From positions 1-64,000 of the forward strand of contig JAEWYT010000093.1 in the NCBI GenBank assembly GCA_023458595.1: a stretch of 64,000 nucleotides of DNA. The letters are read 5' to 3'. A program made the position numbers and the translations under genes. This DNA comes from Pseudomonadota bacterium (GTDB lineage: Bacteria > Pseudomonadota > Alphaproteobacteria > Rhizobiales > Tepidamorphaceae). Numbering within the stretch: the first letter of the stretch is position 1; every line of letters begins with the position of its first letter. Shown here one piece after another: positions 1-7,872 of the stretch. The notes below the pieces were generated by a model that saw only the letters and a program-made list of their open reading frames with translations, searched no databases and was not told the origin of the DNA.

Positions 1-1600
1 GCCGGCCGCGCCGACCGCGGCGGCCAAGCGCCTGGAACAGCGCAACCGCGTCGCCGAGCTCGCCCGCGAGATCGAGGCGGCGAAGGGCCGGCTCGGGGCC
101 GCCCGCGCGGTGCTTTCGGAAACCGAGGCGGCAGCCCGCGCCGCCGCCGAACAGGCGTCCGCGGCGCGCGAGGCCCGGCGCGTCGCGCAGGCTCGGCTCA
201 AGGACGCGACCGAGCGCCAGTCGGCCGCCGAGCGCAAGGCGAGCCAGGATACCGCCCGCCTGGGCGCTCTCGCCGAGGCCAGGGTGCGCGTCGCGCAGTC
301 GATCGAGGAATCCCGTGGCGCCAGGCGGGACGCCGAATCGGGCCTCGAAGGGCTCGCGGGCGAAGCGGATCTGGAATCGCGCATCGAGCAGCTGAAGGCC
401 GAAACGGCGACGGCGCGCGGGCAGTATGCCGAGGCGCGCTCGGCGGTCGATTCGCTCGCCCGCGAGGCGGAGCTCCGCCGCACCCGCGCGGAACGCAACA
501 AGGCCGAGCGCCAGCGCTGGTCGGAGCGGATCGCGGACGGCGACAAGCACATCGCCACCCTTTCGGCGCGCGAGAGCGAGATCCGCACCGAGTGGACCGC
601 GCTCGAAGACGTGCCGGCGCAGCTCGATGCCAAGCGCGCCGCGCTCGCAAACGAGATCGACGCCGCGGAAGCCGCGCGCAAGACGGCCGCCGACACGCTC
701 GCCGAGGGCGAGACGCGGCTCGCCGAGGCCGACAAGACCGCGAAGGAAGCCGACGAGGCCCTCGCCGGGGCGCGCGAGGCCAAGGTCCGCGAGGAAGCGA
801 CGCTCGACGGCCTGCGCCAGCGGCTCGCCGACATCGAGGAATCGATCGAGGAGGCGCTGGAGCGGCCGGCAGACCAGGCGCTGGCCGTCGCCGGGCTCGA
901 GTCCGACGCCGACCTGCCGCCCGTCGACAAGCTCGAGGCCGACCACGAGCGGCTGAAGCGCGACCGCGAGCGGCTCGGCAGCGTCAACCTGCGCGCCGAG
1001 GAGGAGATGCGCGAGATCGAGACCCGCCACGACGGCCTCGTCGCGGAACGGAGCGACCTCGAAGGCGCGATCCATCGCCTGCGCGGGGCGATCGGCGGCC
1101 TCAACAAGGAAGGCCGCGAGCGCCTCCTGGCCGCCTTCGAGACGGTGAACGGCCACTTCCAGAACCTGTTCACCCGCCTGTTCGGCGGCGGCGCGGCGGA
1201 GCTGCAGTTCACCGAATCGGACGACCCGCTGGAAGCCGGCCTCGAGATCATCGCCCGGCCGCCGGGCAAGCGGCCCACCTCGCTGACGCTCCTTTCGGGC
1301 GGCGAGCAGGCGCTGACGGCGACGGCCCTTATCTTCGCGGTGTTCCTGACCAACCCGGCGCCGATCTGCGTGCTGGACGAGGTCGACGCGCCGCTCGACG
1401 ACGCCAATGTCGAGCGCTTCTGCGACCTCGTCGAGGAGATCTCGCGGACGACCGAAACGCGCTTCCTGGTGATCACCCACAATCCGATCTCCATGGCGCG
1501 AATGGACCGGCTGTTCGGGGTGACGATGGCCGAGCGCGGGGTGAGCCAGCTCGTGTCCGTCGACTTCGGCGGAGCGATGGACCTGCGCGAAGCCGGGTGA
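1..1600 (+). CDS. smc: chromosome partition protein SMC, 3' part (5' end outside window)
   Basis: This is the C-terminal half of an SMC ATPase, which as a dimer with ScpA/ScpB organises and compacts the chromosome. The frame is open from base 2, so the gene begins upstream of the window. The first ~360 residues are Ala/Glu/Arg-rich heptad sequence, typical of the coiled-coil arm. The C-terminal head carries the ABC signature LSGGEQ and a Walker B segment (PICVLDEVDAPLDD), followed by a D-loop and a switch His in VITHNP. The stop is followed by 200 bp before atpI, which has its own promoter, so smc and atpI are probably separate transcripts. Identification of the family is secure; the hinge and Walker A lie outside the window. 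Confidence 0.96.
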   Translation, partial: PAAPTAAAKRLEQRNRVAELAREIEAAKGRLGAARAVLSETEAAARAAAEQASAAREARRVAQARLKDATERQSAAERKASQDTARLGALAEARVRVAQSIEESRGARRDAESGLEGLAGEADLESRIEQLKAETATARGQYAEARSAVDSLAREAELRRTRAERNKAERQRWSERIADGDKHIATLSARESEIRTEWTALEDVPAQLDAKRAALANEIDAAEAARKTAADTLAEGETRLAEADKTAKEADEALAGAREAKVREEATLDGLRQRLADIEESIEEALERPADQALAVAGLESDADLPPVDKLEADHERLKRDRERLGSVNLRAEEEMREIETRHDGLVAERSDLEGAIHRLRGAIGGLNKEGRERLLAAFETVNGHFQNLFTRLFGGGAAELQFTESDDPLEAGLEIIARPPGKRPTSLTLLSGGEQALTATALIFAVFLTNPAPICVLDEVDAPLDDANVERFCDLVEEISRTTETRFLVITHNPISMARMDRLFGVTMAERGVSQLVSVDFGGAMDLREAG

Positions 1601-1648
1601 GCCCGGCGCGGCAGGCGCCCCGGCGGCGATGATGCGCCGCAATATGTT

Positions 1649-1660
1649 GGCTAATTAGCC
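1649..1660. repeat. perfect 12-bp palindrome GGCTAATTAGCC
   Basis: An AT-centred perfect palindrome lies in the smc-atpI gap, about 40 bp upstream of the atpI -35 box. It stands out in very GC-rich surroundings. It could be an operator for the F0 operon or a weak termination element for smc, but there is no T-tract. The rest of the 200-bp gap shows nothing else apart from the promoter. Confidence 0.45.
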
Positions 1661-1696
1661 TTCAATATCAACTACTTAATGAAAAGTTACCCGTCC

Positions 1697-1725
1697 TTGA
1701 CAGCCCACTGCGGCCAAACTATGGT
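1697..1725 (+). promoter_or_regulatory. sigma70-type promoter of the F0 ATP synthase operon
   Basis: A perfect -35 TTGACA (1697-1702), a 17-bp spacer and a -10-like TATGGT (1720-1725) lie about 75 bp upstream of the atpI start. Spacing is ideal. This is a prediction from consensus only. Confidence 0.7.
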
Positions 1726-1800
1726 GCGCCCGGCTTTGGGGGCGGGCCGCCCCGGCCTTTCCGTGGAGCCGAGACACGCCAGCCTTTCGTGGGAACGGCG

Positions 1801-2193
1801 ATGAGCGACGCGCCAGGGACAGGGCCGGGTTCCGTTGAACCAGCAGCCAGATCGGCTGATCTTGACGACCGCCGCAAGGCACTCGGAGCTTCGCTCGAAG
1901 GTGCACGGCGCCGTCACGAACCGCCGCCGACAGAGGCGTCCGCGCGCGGTTCCGCGCTCGGCACCGCCTTCAAGATCGCGACGGAGTTCGTCGCGGGGCT
2001 TGCGGTGGGCGGCGGCATCGGCTGGTACCTGGACTACTGGTTGGGGACGCGGCCCTTCCTGTTCCTGTTGTTCCTCGCGTTGGGCGCGGCGGCGGGATTT
2101 ATGAACGTGTTTCGGCAGGCCTACCGGATGAACCGGGAAGCGCAGGCCGAGGCGAATCGAAAGACGGAGGCCGGCGACGCCGGCCAGGGTTGA
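1801..2193 (+). CDS. atpI: F0F1 ATP synthase accessory subunit I
   Basis: A 130-residue AtpI protein, which assists assembly of the c-ring and Mg2+ handling in the membrane. A charged, low-complexity N-terminus (~1-55) precedes two predicted membrane helices, one around FVAGLAVGGGIGWYLDYWLG and one around FLFLLFLALGAAAGF, and ends with a short basic tail. ATG 1801 is preferred over an in-frame GTG at 1789 because a GGGAACG Shine-Dalgarno-like stretch sits 6-7 bases before it. It is first gene of the atpI-B-E-F'-F operon, the normal alphaproteobacterial arrangement in which the F1 genes are elsewhere. Confidence 0.9.
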   Translation: MSDAPGTGPGSVEPAARSADLDDRRKALGASLEGARRRHEPPPTEASARGSALGTAFKIATEFVAGLAVGGGIGWYLDYWLGTRPFLFLLFLALGAAAGFMNVFRQAYRMNREAQAEANRKTEAGDAGQG

Positions 2194-2220
2194 CGGCACG
2201 GGATCATCGGGAGCGCACGC

Positions 2221-2982
2221 GTGGCGGCTGAAAATGGACATGGGGGTGGGCACGGGTTCGACCCGATGCACCAGTTCGAGATCCAGCGCATCCTGCCGCT
2301 GAACATCGGCGGCCTCGACGTATCCTTCACGAATTCGGCGCTGTTCATGGTCGTGGTCGTGGCGCTGGTGAGCCTCTTCACCATCGCCTCGATGAGCGGG
2401 CGCGCGCTGGTTCCCGGGCGCATGCAGTCGATGGCCGAGCTCTCCTACGAGTTCGTCGCCAACATGGTGCGCCAGAACACCGGCACCGCTGGGATGAAGT
2501 ACTTCCCCTTCATCTTCACGCTGTTCATGTTCGTGCTGTTCGCGAACATGCTGGGGATGATCCCCTACACCTTCACCGTCACCAGCCACATCATCGTCAC
2601 CTTCGCGCTGGCAATGGTCGTGTTCATCGGCGTGACGATCATCGGCTTCATCAAGCACGGCGCCGGCTACCTCAAGCTGTTCGTGCCGTCGGGCGTGCCG
2701 GTGGCGCTGCTGCCGCTGCTCGTCGTCATCGAGGTCATCTCCTACCTGACCCGGCCGGTCAGCCTGTCGGTCCGACTTTTCGCCAACATGATGGCGGGCC
2801 ACACCATGCTGAAGGTGTTCGGCAGCTTCGTCGTCGGGCTCGGCATCATCGGCGGCTGGGCGCCGCTCGCCTTCATGGTCGCCTTCACGGGCCTGGAAGT
2901 GCTGGTCGCCTTCCTGCAGGCCTACGTGTTCGCCATCCTGTCATGCATCTACCTCAACGATGCGCTGCACATGCATCACTGA
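2221..2982 (+). CDS. atpB: F0F1 ATP synthase subunit a
   Basis: A 253-residue membrane subunit a, which forms the two proton half-channels against the c-ring. The signature helix SVRLFANMMAGH contains the essential Arg that interacts with the c-subunit carboxylate. Five or six hydrophobic segments are visible (for example around FTLFMFVLFANMLGMIPYTF and IIGGWAPLAFMVAFTGLEVL). It starts with GTG at 2221, preceded by GGGAG at 2209-2213. Length and end (LNDALHMHH) match alphaproteobacterial homologues. The gap from atpI is 27 bp and to atpE 57 bp. Confidence 0.97.
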   Translation: MAAENGHGGGHGFDPMHQFEIQRILPLNIGGLDVSFTNSALFMVVVVALVSLFTIASMSGRALVPGRMQSMAELSYEFVANMVRQNTGTAGMKYFPFIFTLFMFVLFANMLGMIPYTFTVTSHIIVTFALAMVVFIGVTIIGFIKHGAGYLKLFVPSGVPVALLPLLVVIEVISYLTRPVSLSVRLFANMMAGHTMLKVFGSFVVGLGIIGGWAPLAFMVAFTGLEVLVAFLQAYVFAILSCIYLNDALHMHH

Positions 2983-3039
2983 GGCAGGGCAGAAAAACCC
3001 GACCCCTTAACGAACTCATCAAACCTAAGGAGCACTTCC

Positions 3040-3267
3040 ATGGAACCTGAAGCCGCAAAGCTGATCGGCGCCGGTCTCGCCGCCATCGCGCTCGCCGGTG
3101 CCGGCGTCGGCATTGGCCACATCTTCGGCAACTATCTCGCCGGCGCGCTGCGCAACCCGTCCGCGGCTCCGGCGCAGTTCCCGAACCTGCTGCTGGGCTT
3201 CGCCCTCGCCGAGGCGACCGGCCTGTTCGGCCTCGTCGTGTCGCTGATCCTGCTGTTCGTCGTCTGA
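3040..3267 (+). CDS. atpE: F0F1 ATP synthase subunit c
   Basis: A 75-residue proteolipid of the rotating c-ring. Two glycine/alanine-rich helices flank a polar loop (GALRNPSAAPAQFPN). The proton-binding carboxylate is the Glu in LLGFALAEATGLFGLVV. A strong ribosome site, TAAGGAG, lies 8 bases before ATG, consistent with the high c-subunit stoichiometry. It lies between subunits a and b' in the F0 operon. Confidence 0.98.
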   Translation: MEPEAAKLIGAGLAAIALAGAGVGIGHIFGNYLAGALRNPSAAPAQFPNLLLGFALAEATGLFGLVVSLILLFVV

Positions 3268-3311
3268 CGCAACCGGATCGATCAACAAGCAGGTAGACGG
3301 GGCTCGCCTCA

Positions 3312-3923
3312 ATGCGCACCTCGATTGACGGTATTGTTCTGGCCCAGAACACGCACGACGTCGCCCCGGGCGCCGCGACCGGGATGACCCAGGAGGTCAT
3401 CGCCGACACCGGCCTGGAAGCGAGCGCAAAGCCGGGCATGCCGCAGCTCGATTTCTCGGGCTACGCACCGCAGATCGTCTGGCTGGCGATCACCTTCGTG
3501 GCGCTCTACATGCTCATGTCGCGTGTGGCGCTGCCGCGAATCGCCACCGTGATCGAGCACCGCCGCGACCGGATCGCCAGCGATCTCGACGCGGCCGCGC
3601 GGCTCAAGGAAGAGACCGACGAGGTGATCGCGGCCTACGAGGCCGAGCTCGCCGAAGCGCGCGGGCGGGCCCATGCGATCGCCGCGGAGACCCGCGACAA
3701 GCTCAACGGCGAACTCGCCGAGGAGCGGGCGGAAGTCGAGGCGGGGCTCGCCAAGAAGACGGCCGAGGCCGAGAAGCGAATCGGCGAGATGAAGGCCAAG
3801 GCGATGGCGGAGGTCGATTCGGCGGCCGCCGGGGCCGCCGGCGAGATCGTCACGGCGCTGACCGGCCTGAAGCCCTCGAAGGCGGAGATCGACGAAGCCG
3901 TCGTTTCCGCCCGGCGAACCTAA
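3312..3923 (+). CDS. atpF': F0F1 ATP synthase subunit b' (peripheral stalk)
   Basis: A 203-residue b'-type subunit. Phototrophs, cyanobacteria and alphaproteobacteria have two different b subunits forming a heterodimeric peripheral stalk. After ~55 N-terminal residues, one membrane helix (IVWLAITFVALYMLMSRVAL) anchors a long charged coiled coil rich in Ala, Glu, Lys and Arg. The N-terminal extension is longer than in the b subunit that follows, as usual for b'. An internal start is possible, but ATG 3312 is kept. It is 12 bp upstream of atpF. Confidence 0.93.
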   Translation: MRTSIDGIVLAQNTHDVAPGAATGMTQEVIADTGLEASAKPGMPQLDFSGYAPQIVWLAITFVALYMLMSRVALPRIATVIEHRRDRIASDLDAAARLKEETDEVIAAYEAELAEARGRAHAIAAETRDKLNGELAEERAEVEAGLAKKTAEAEKRIGEMKAKAMAEVDSAAAGAAGEIVTALTGLKPSKAEIDEAVVSARRT

Positions 3924-3935
3924 GGGAGCGGACGT

Positions 3936-4427
3936 ATGGAAATCCTCAGCGCGCCCGAGACATGGGTCGCCATCTCGTTCCTCGGCTTCGTCGCCCTGAT
4001 CGTCTACTACAAGGTGCCGGGCCAGGTGACGAAGGCGCTCGATTCGCGCGCCGAGCGCATCCGCGTCGAGCTCGACGAGGCGCAGAAGCTGCGCGAGGAG
4101 GCCCAGGGGCTGCTCGCCGAGTACCAGCGCAAGCGCCGCGAGGCCGAGCAGGAGGCCGAGGAGATCCTGGCGCTGGCCAAGGAGGAGGCCGAGCGGCTCA
4201 AGATCGAGGCCCGCCAGCAGATGGACGAGCTCGTCGAGCGGCGCTCGAAGCTGGCCGAGCTGAAGATCGCCCAGGCCGAGGAGCAGGCGGTCGCCGATGT
4301 GCGCGCCGCCGCTGCCGAGGCCGCCATAGCCGCCGCCGAGAAGGTGCTCGCGGCGAAGGTGAAGGGCGATGCCGCCAAGGACCTCGTCAGCGCCTCGATC
4401 GCGCAGGTGAAGGCGCGGCTGCAGTAG
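3936..4427 (+). CDS. atpF: F0F1 ATP synthase subunit b (peripheral stalk)
   Basis: A 163-residue b subunit. One N-terminal membrane helix (WVAISFLGFVALIVYYKVPG) is followed by a charged helical stalk rich in Glu, Ala, Lys and Arg. It pairs with b' to tie F1 to the membrane sector. GGGAGCGGACGT precedes the ATG. The last 12 bases of the gene (4416-4427) are included in a tandem duplication that also copied the downstream terminator. Confidence 0.95.
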   Translation: MEILSAPETWVAISFLGFVALIVYYKVPGQVTKALDSRAERIRVELDEAQKLREEAQGLLAEYQRKRREAEQEAEEILALAKEEAERLKIEARQQMDELVERRSKLAELKIAQAEEQAVADVRAAAAEAAIAAAEKVLAAKVKGDAAKDLVSASIAQVKARLQ

Positions 4428-4650
4428 GCCGTCGCCAAGCCGAACCGAACAAAGGAAAGCCCCGGCTCGCCCGGGGTTTTTTCGTTTGCGGAGGGATGCG
4501 GCATGGCCTCTCCACGCCGGGGATGGTGTCCATGTCGTCGGGAAGCGGTAGCCCGGATGGAGCGGAGCGCAATCCGGGTCGGGCTGTCCGGCAGCGAGAC
4601 CGTTCCCGCATTGCGCTTCGCTCCATGCGGGCTACGGCCAGCCGGCAGCG
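4416..4650 (+). repeat. tandem direct repeat, unit 1 (atpF tail, terminator, REP-like hairpin)
   Basis: This unit starts inside the last four codons of atpF and includes the stop codon, the terminator, and a REP-like inverted repeat at 4548-4635. The hairpin arms begin GTAGCCCGGATGGAGCG and end CGCTCCATGCGGGCTAC, about 28 of 31 bases complementary. It is repeated almost perfectly 243 bp downstream. Together the two units fill the 480-bp atpF-pip gap; no gene is seen there. Confidence 0.9.
4459..4482 (+). terminator. rho-independent terminator of the F0 operon, copy 1
   Basis: A stem CCCCGG/CCGGGG (4460-4465 with 4471-4476, 5-base loop) is followed by six T's, 30 bp after the atpF stop. This is a classical intrinsic terminator. 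Confidence 0.88.
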
Positions 4651-4658
4651 AGCGACGA

Positions 4659-4895
4659 CGGCTGCAGTAGGCCGTCGCCAAGCCGAACCGAACAAAGAAA
4701 AGCCCCGGCTCGTCCGGGGTTTTTTCATTTGCGGAGGGATGCGGCACGGCCTCTCCGCGCCGGGGATGGTGTCCATGTCGTCGGGAAGCGGTAGCCCGGA
4801 TGGAGCGGAGCGCAATCCGGGTCGGGCTGTCCGGACAGCGAGACCGTTCCCGCATTGCCCTGACGCTCCATGCGGGCTACGGCCAGCCGGCAGCG
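4659..4895 (+). repeat. tandem direct repeat, unit 2
   Basis: Near-identical copy of 4416-4650 with a few substitutions and about two net inserted bases. It still carries the last 12 bases of atpF including its TAG, the terminator, and a REP-like hairpin (4791-4880). It ends 12 bp short of the pip stop codon. Divergence between units is only a few percent by eye, so the duplication is fairly recent. Confidence 0.9.
4701..4725 (+). terminator. rho-independent terminator, duplicated copy 2
   Basis: The same stem CCCCGG/CCGGGG (4703-4708 with 4714-4719) is followed by six T's, 243 bp downstream of the first. It exists because the whole atpF tail was duplicated. It may act as a backup terminator. 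Confidence 0.8.
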
Positions 4896-4907
4896 CGCGG
4901 CGATCGC

Positions 4908-5876
4908 TCAGAGGCGCGCGGCGAACCCGTCCGTCGCCGCGATCAGCTCGTGCAGGATGCCGGGCTCGGACCAGGCGTGGCCGGCGTCGGGGACGACGAC
5001 GAAGCGGGCTTGCGGCCAGGCCGTGTGCAGGTCCCAGGCGGTGCGCGCGGGGGTGCACATGTCGTAGCGGCCCTGGACGATGACGCCGGGGATATCCCGG
5101 AGACGGGGCGCGTCGCGGATGAGCTGGCCTTCCTCGAAGAAGCCCTCGTTGACGAAGTAGTGGTTCTCGATGCGGGCGAAGGCGAGCGCGAAGTCGTCCC
5201 TGCCGTGCTCGGCCTTCAGCTTCTCGTCGGGCAGCAGCGTCAGCGTCTGGCCTTCCCACAGGCTCCAGGCGCGCGCCGCCGCGACCTGCACCGCGCGGTC
5301 GGGATCGGTGAGGCGCCTGCGGTAGGCCGCCATCAGGTCGTCGCGCTCGGCCTCGGGGATCGGCGCGAGATAGCCCTCCCACAGGTCCGGGAACACCCAG
5401 GAGGCGCCCTCCTGGTAGAACCACAACAGCTCGTCGCGGCGCAGCGTGAAGATACCGCGCAGGACGAGGGCCGAGACGCGGTCGGGGTGGGTCTCGGCGT
5501 AGGCCAGCGCGAGGCAGGAGCCCCACGAGCCGCCGAAGACGAGCCACCTGTCGACGCCCAGCATCTCGCGGAAGCGCTCGATGTCGGCGACGAGGTGCCA
5601 CGTGGTGTTGGCCTCGAGCCCCGCATGCGGCGTCGAGCGGCCGCAGCCGCGCTGATCGAACAGCAGGACGCGGTAGCGCTCCGGATCGAACAGGCGGCGG
5701 TGATCCACCGAGCATCCGGCCCCCGGCCCGCCGTGCAGGAAGACGGCGGGGATGCCGTCCGGGTTGCCGCAGACCTCCCAGTAGACCGAGTGCCCGTCGC
5801 CGACGTCGAGATGGCCGCAGTCGTAGGGTTCGATGGCGGGATAGAGGGTGCGCAGTCCGACGGTCCGCGATGCCAT
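4908..5876 (-). CDS. pip: proline iminopeptidase (alpha/beta hydrolase)
   Basis: A 322-residue serine peptidase of family S33 that releases N-terminal proline from peptides. It shows the oxyanion segment HGGPGAGCS, the nucleophile elbow GGSWGS, and a C-terminal GRYD...DAGHAW region supplying Asp and His of the triad. The RGCGRSTPH motif after strand 4 is typical of Pip. It starts 3 bp after the gcvPB stop and is the last gene of the riboswitch-controlled glycine operon, so it is probably co-transcribed. Its link to glycine metabolism is contextual only; recovery of amino acids from peptides is the simplest reading. Confidence 0.92.
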   Translation of the reverse strand: MASRTVGLRTLYPAIEPYDCGHLDVGDGHSVYWEVCGNPDGIPAVFLHGGPGAGCSVDHRRLFDPERYRVLLFDQRGCGRSTPHAGLEANTTWHLVADIERFREMLGVDRWLVFGGSWGSCLALAYAETHPDRVSALVLRGIFTLRRDELLWFYQEGASWVFPDLWEGYLAPIPEAERDDLMAAYRRRLTDPDRAVQVAAARAWSLWEGQTLTLLPDEKLKAEHGRDDFALAFARIENHYFVNEGFFEEGQLIRDAPRLRDIPGVIVQGRYDMCTPARTAWDLHTAWPQARFVVVPDAGHAWSEPGILHELIAATDGFAARL

Positions 5877-5879
5877 GGC

Positions 5880-7463
5880 CTACTCTGCCGCGTCGCGCCT
5901 TGGCTCGGGCTCGCCCGGCGGCTGCGGCGTCCAGCGCAGGACCGGCTGCCGCGCCGCGCGCGTTTCGTCGAGGCGGCGGCGCGGAGCGTGCCAGGGGGCG
6001 CCCGAGAAGCGCTCGGTATCGCCCCGTTTGGCGGCCATGACGAGGTCGCGCAGGGTCGCGACGAAGAGGTCGAGGCTCGCCTTCGATTCCGACTCCGTCG
6101 GCTCGATCAGAAGCGCGCCGTGCACGACCAGCGGGAAATACATGGTCATCGGATGGTAGCCCTCGTCGATCATCGCCTTGGCGAAATCGAGGGTGGTCAC
6201 TCCGGTGCCTTCCAGGAAATGGTCGTCGAACAGGACCTCGTGCATGCAAGCGCGGTCGCCGAAGGGCAGGCTCATGACGTCCTTCAGGCAGGCGCGCACA
6301 TAGTTTGCGGAGAGCACCGCGTCCTCGGAGGCCTGCCGCATGCCGTCGGCGCCGTGGCTCAGCATCCAGGCGGCCGCGCGCACGAACATGCCCATCTGGC
6401 CGTGGAACGCCGTCATGCGGCCGAAGGGCTTCCCGTCGCCGGCGTCGTCGGAATGCTCGATCAGCTCGAAGCCGTTCTTGCCCGAAACGACCCAGGGCAA
6501 CGGCGCGAAGGCGCTGAGCGCCTCCGACAACACCACCGGCCCTGCGCCCGGCCCGCCGCCGCCGTGCGGCGTCGAGAAGGTCTTGTGCAGGTTTATGTGC
6601 ATGGCGTCGACGCCGAGGTCGCCCGGCCGCACGCGGCCGAGGATCGCGTTCAGGTTGGCGCCGTCGCAGTAGAAATAGGCGCCCGCCTCGTGGACGGCCC
6701 TTGCGATGTCGATGATGTCGCGCTCGAACAGGCCGCAGGTGTTCGGGTTCGTCAGCATGATCGCCGCGACGTCGGCAGAGAGCCTCTCCTTGACCGCGGC
6801 GACGTCGACGGTGCCGTCGTCGCGTCCGGGAATCGCCTCGACCCTGTAGCCAAGGAGCGCGGCCGTCGCCGGATTGGTGCCGTGCGCCGACTCCGGCACC
6901 AGCACCACCGAGCGCGCGTCGCCGCGGGCTTCCAGCGCCGCCTTGATCGCCATCATGCCGCACAGCTCGCCGTGGGCTCCCGCCTTCGGCGACATGGCGA
7001 CCGCCGGCATGCCGGTCAGCTCCTTCAGCCCGGTCGCGAGCAGATCGATCAGCTCCAGCGCCCCCTGCACGGTGGAGACGGGCTGCAGCGGGTGGACGTC
7101 GCCGAAGCCCGGCAGCCGCGCCATCTTCTCGTTGAGGCGCGGGTTGTGCTTCATCGTGCAGGAGCCGAGCGGATAGAGCCCGGTGTCGATCGCGTAGTTC
7201 TTCTGCGAAAGGCGCACGTAGTGGCGGACCGCCTCCGGCTCGGTCATGCCGGGCAGGTTGGGCGTGTCGCTGCGCTCGAGACCGCCGAGATGCATCTCCA
7301 CGTCGTCGACGCCGGCGAGGTCGACGCCCGTGACGTCCGGCCGGCCGGTCTCGTAGAGCAGCGGCTCCTCGATCATCAGCGCCTTGTTGCCGGTGAAGGT
7401 CCTGTGCCCGCCCTCGCCCGCCTGGTTCGGGGCGGTCGGCCGGCCCTGCGTGTTCATGCTCAT
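5880..7463 (-). CDS. gcvPB: glycine dehydrogenase (decarboxylating) subunit 2
   Basis: A 527-residue C-terminal half of a split P-protein, the PLP enzyme that decarboxylates glycine and passes aminomethyl to GcvH. The PLP lysine lies in NLHKTFSTPHGGGGPGAGP. The glycine-rich loop and PLGSCTMKHNPR near residue 110 are family hallmarks. Start chosen at MSMNTQGRP because AAAGAGGTG lies upstream. A longer reading frame to 7571 would run back into the neighbouring gene and looks non-coding. Its partner gcvPA is not adjacent as usual but separated by an AT-richer orphan gene, and the original ATGA overlap with gcvPA appears to survive as a relic just before this start. Confidence 0.96.
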   Translation of the reverse strand: MSMNTQGRPTAPNQAGEGGHRTFTGNKALMIEEPLLYETGRPDVTGVDLAGVDDVEMHLGGLERSDTPNLPGMTEPEAVRHYVRLSQKNYAIDTGLYPLGSCTMKHNPRLNEKMARLPGFGDVHPLQPVSTVQGALELIDLLATGLKELTGMPAVAMSPKAGAHGELCGMMAIKAALEARGDARSVVLVPESAHGTNPATAALLGYRVEAIPGRDDGTVDVAAVKERLSADVAAIMLTNPNTCGLFERDIIDIARAVHEAGAYFYCDGANLNAILGRVRPGDLGVDAMHINLHKTFSTPHGGGGPGAGPVVLSEALSAFAPLPWVVSGKNGFELIEHSDDAGDGKPFGRMTAFHGQMGMFVRAAAWMLSHGADGMRQASEDAVLSANYVRACLKDVMSLPFGDRACMHEVLFDDHFLEGTGVTTLDFAKAMIDEGYHPMTMYFPLVVHGALLIEPTESESKASLDLFVATLRDLVMAAKRGDTERFSGAPWHAPRRRLDETRAARQPVLRWTPQPPGEPEPRRDAAE

Positions 7464-7476
7464 GCCAGCACCTCTT

Positions 7477-7872
7477 TCACATTCCGGCTTTGGTGCGGGA
7501 CGCAGAGGCCGCAGCGCCAGAGCGAAGCATCGCACCGACGGCTGGTGAAATCGCATCCCGGTTTGCAACAATAATTTGCTGACCTACGTGATTGATTCGT
7601 CCGTTTCTCGTGATCCCTGTCTCGAGACCTGCGAAGTTTGAACTCGCACGATCCCCTCGCTTTACGAAGCCAACCACACCCTCTACCGAGATAGAATCGC
7701 CAAACCCGAATACCAATGCCAGCGCGCTGTGCTCTCGGTTGAGTTCAATGATGTTGCCATCAGAATTGTGGAACTCGATCGTCTTTTTCGTTTCCCGGAC
7801 ATACCGGAAACCGCACTTGCCAAGTTCCCGAATGGCATCCTGTTCGCGCAAAGTGAAAGGATACTCTTTCAT
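7477..7872 (-). CDS. orphan protein inserted between gcvPA and gcvPB
   Basis: A 131-residue protein I do not recognise. The N-terminal ~110 residues look like a compact alpha/beta domain (begins MKEYPFTLREQDAIRELGK; a later stretch EFHNSDGNIIELNREHSA). The last ~20 residues are Ala/Ser/Arg-rich. No signal peptide, membrane helix or catalytic motif is evident. Its start overlaps the gcvPA stop (GGATGA). Composition differs from its neighbours: about 50% GC over 7561-7800 against roughly two-thirds elsewhere, suggesting acquisition. The sequence before its start and before the gcvPB start is nearly identical (TGAARGAGGTGCTGG), so insertion seems to have duplicated the gcvPA 3' end. It would be co-transcribed under the glycine riboswitch. 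Function unknown. Confidence 0.75.
   Translation of the reverse strand: MKEYPFTLREQDAIRELGKCGFRYVRETKKTIEFHNSDGNIIELNREHSALALVFGFGDSISVEGVVGFVKRGDRASSNFAGLETGITRNGRINHVGQQIIVANRDAISPAVGAMLRSGAAASASRTKAGM

Noticed and set aside
7464..7571. Longer N-terminus for gcvPB starting at 7571
   Set aside because: It overlaps the 3' end of the orphan gene and lacks a ribosome site; MSMNTQG at 7463 follows AAAGAGGTG.
4800..7574. 924-residue plus-strand open frame opposite pip and gcvPB
   Set aside because: Shadow frame over two conserved genes, with composition typical of GC-rich antisense.
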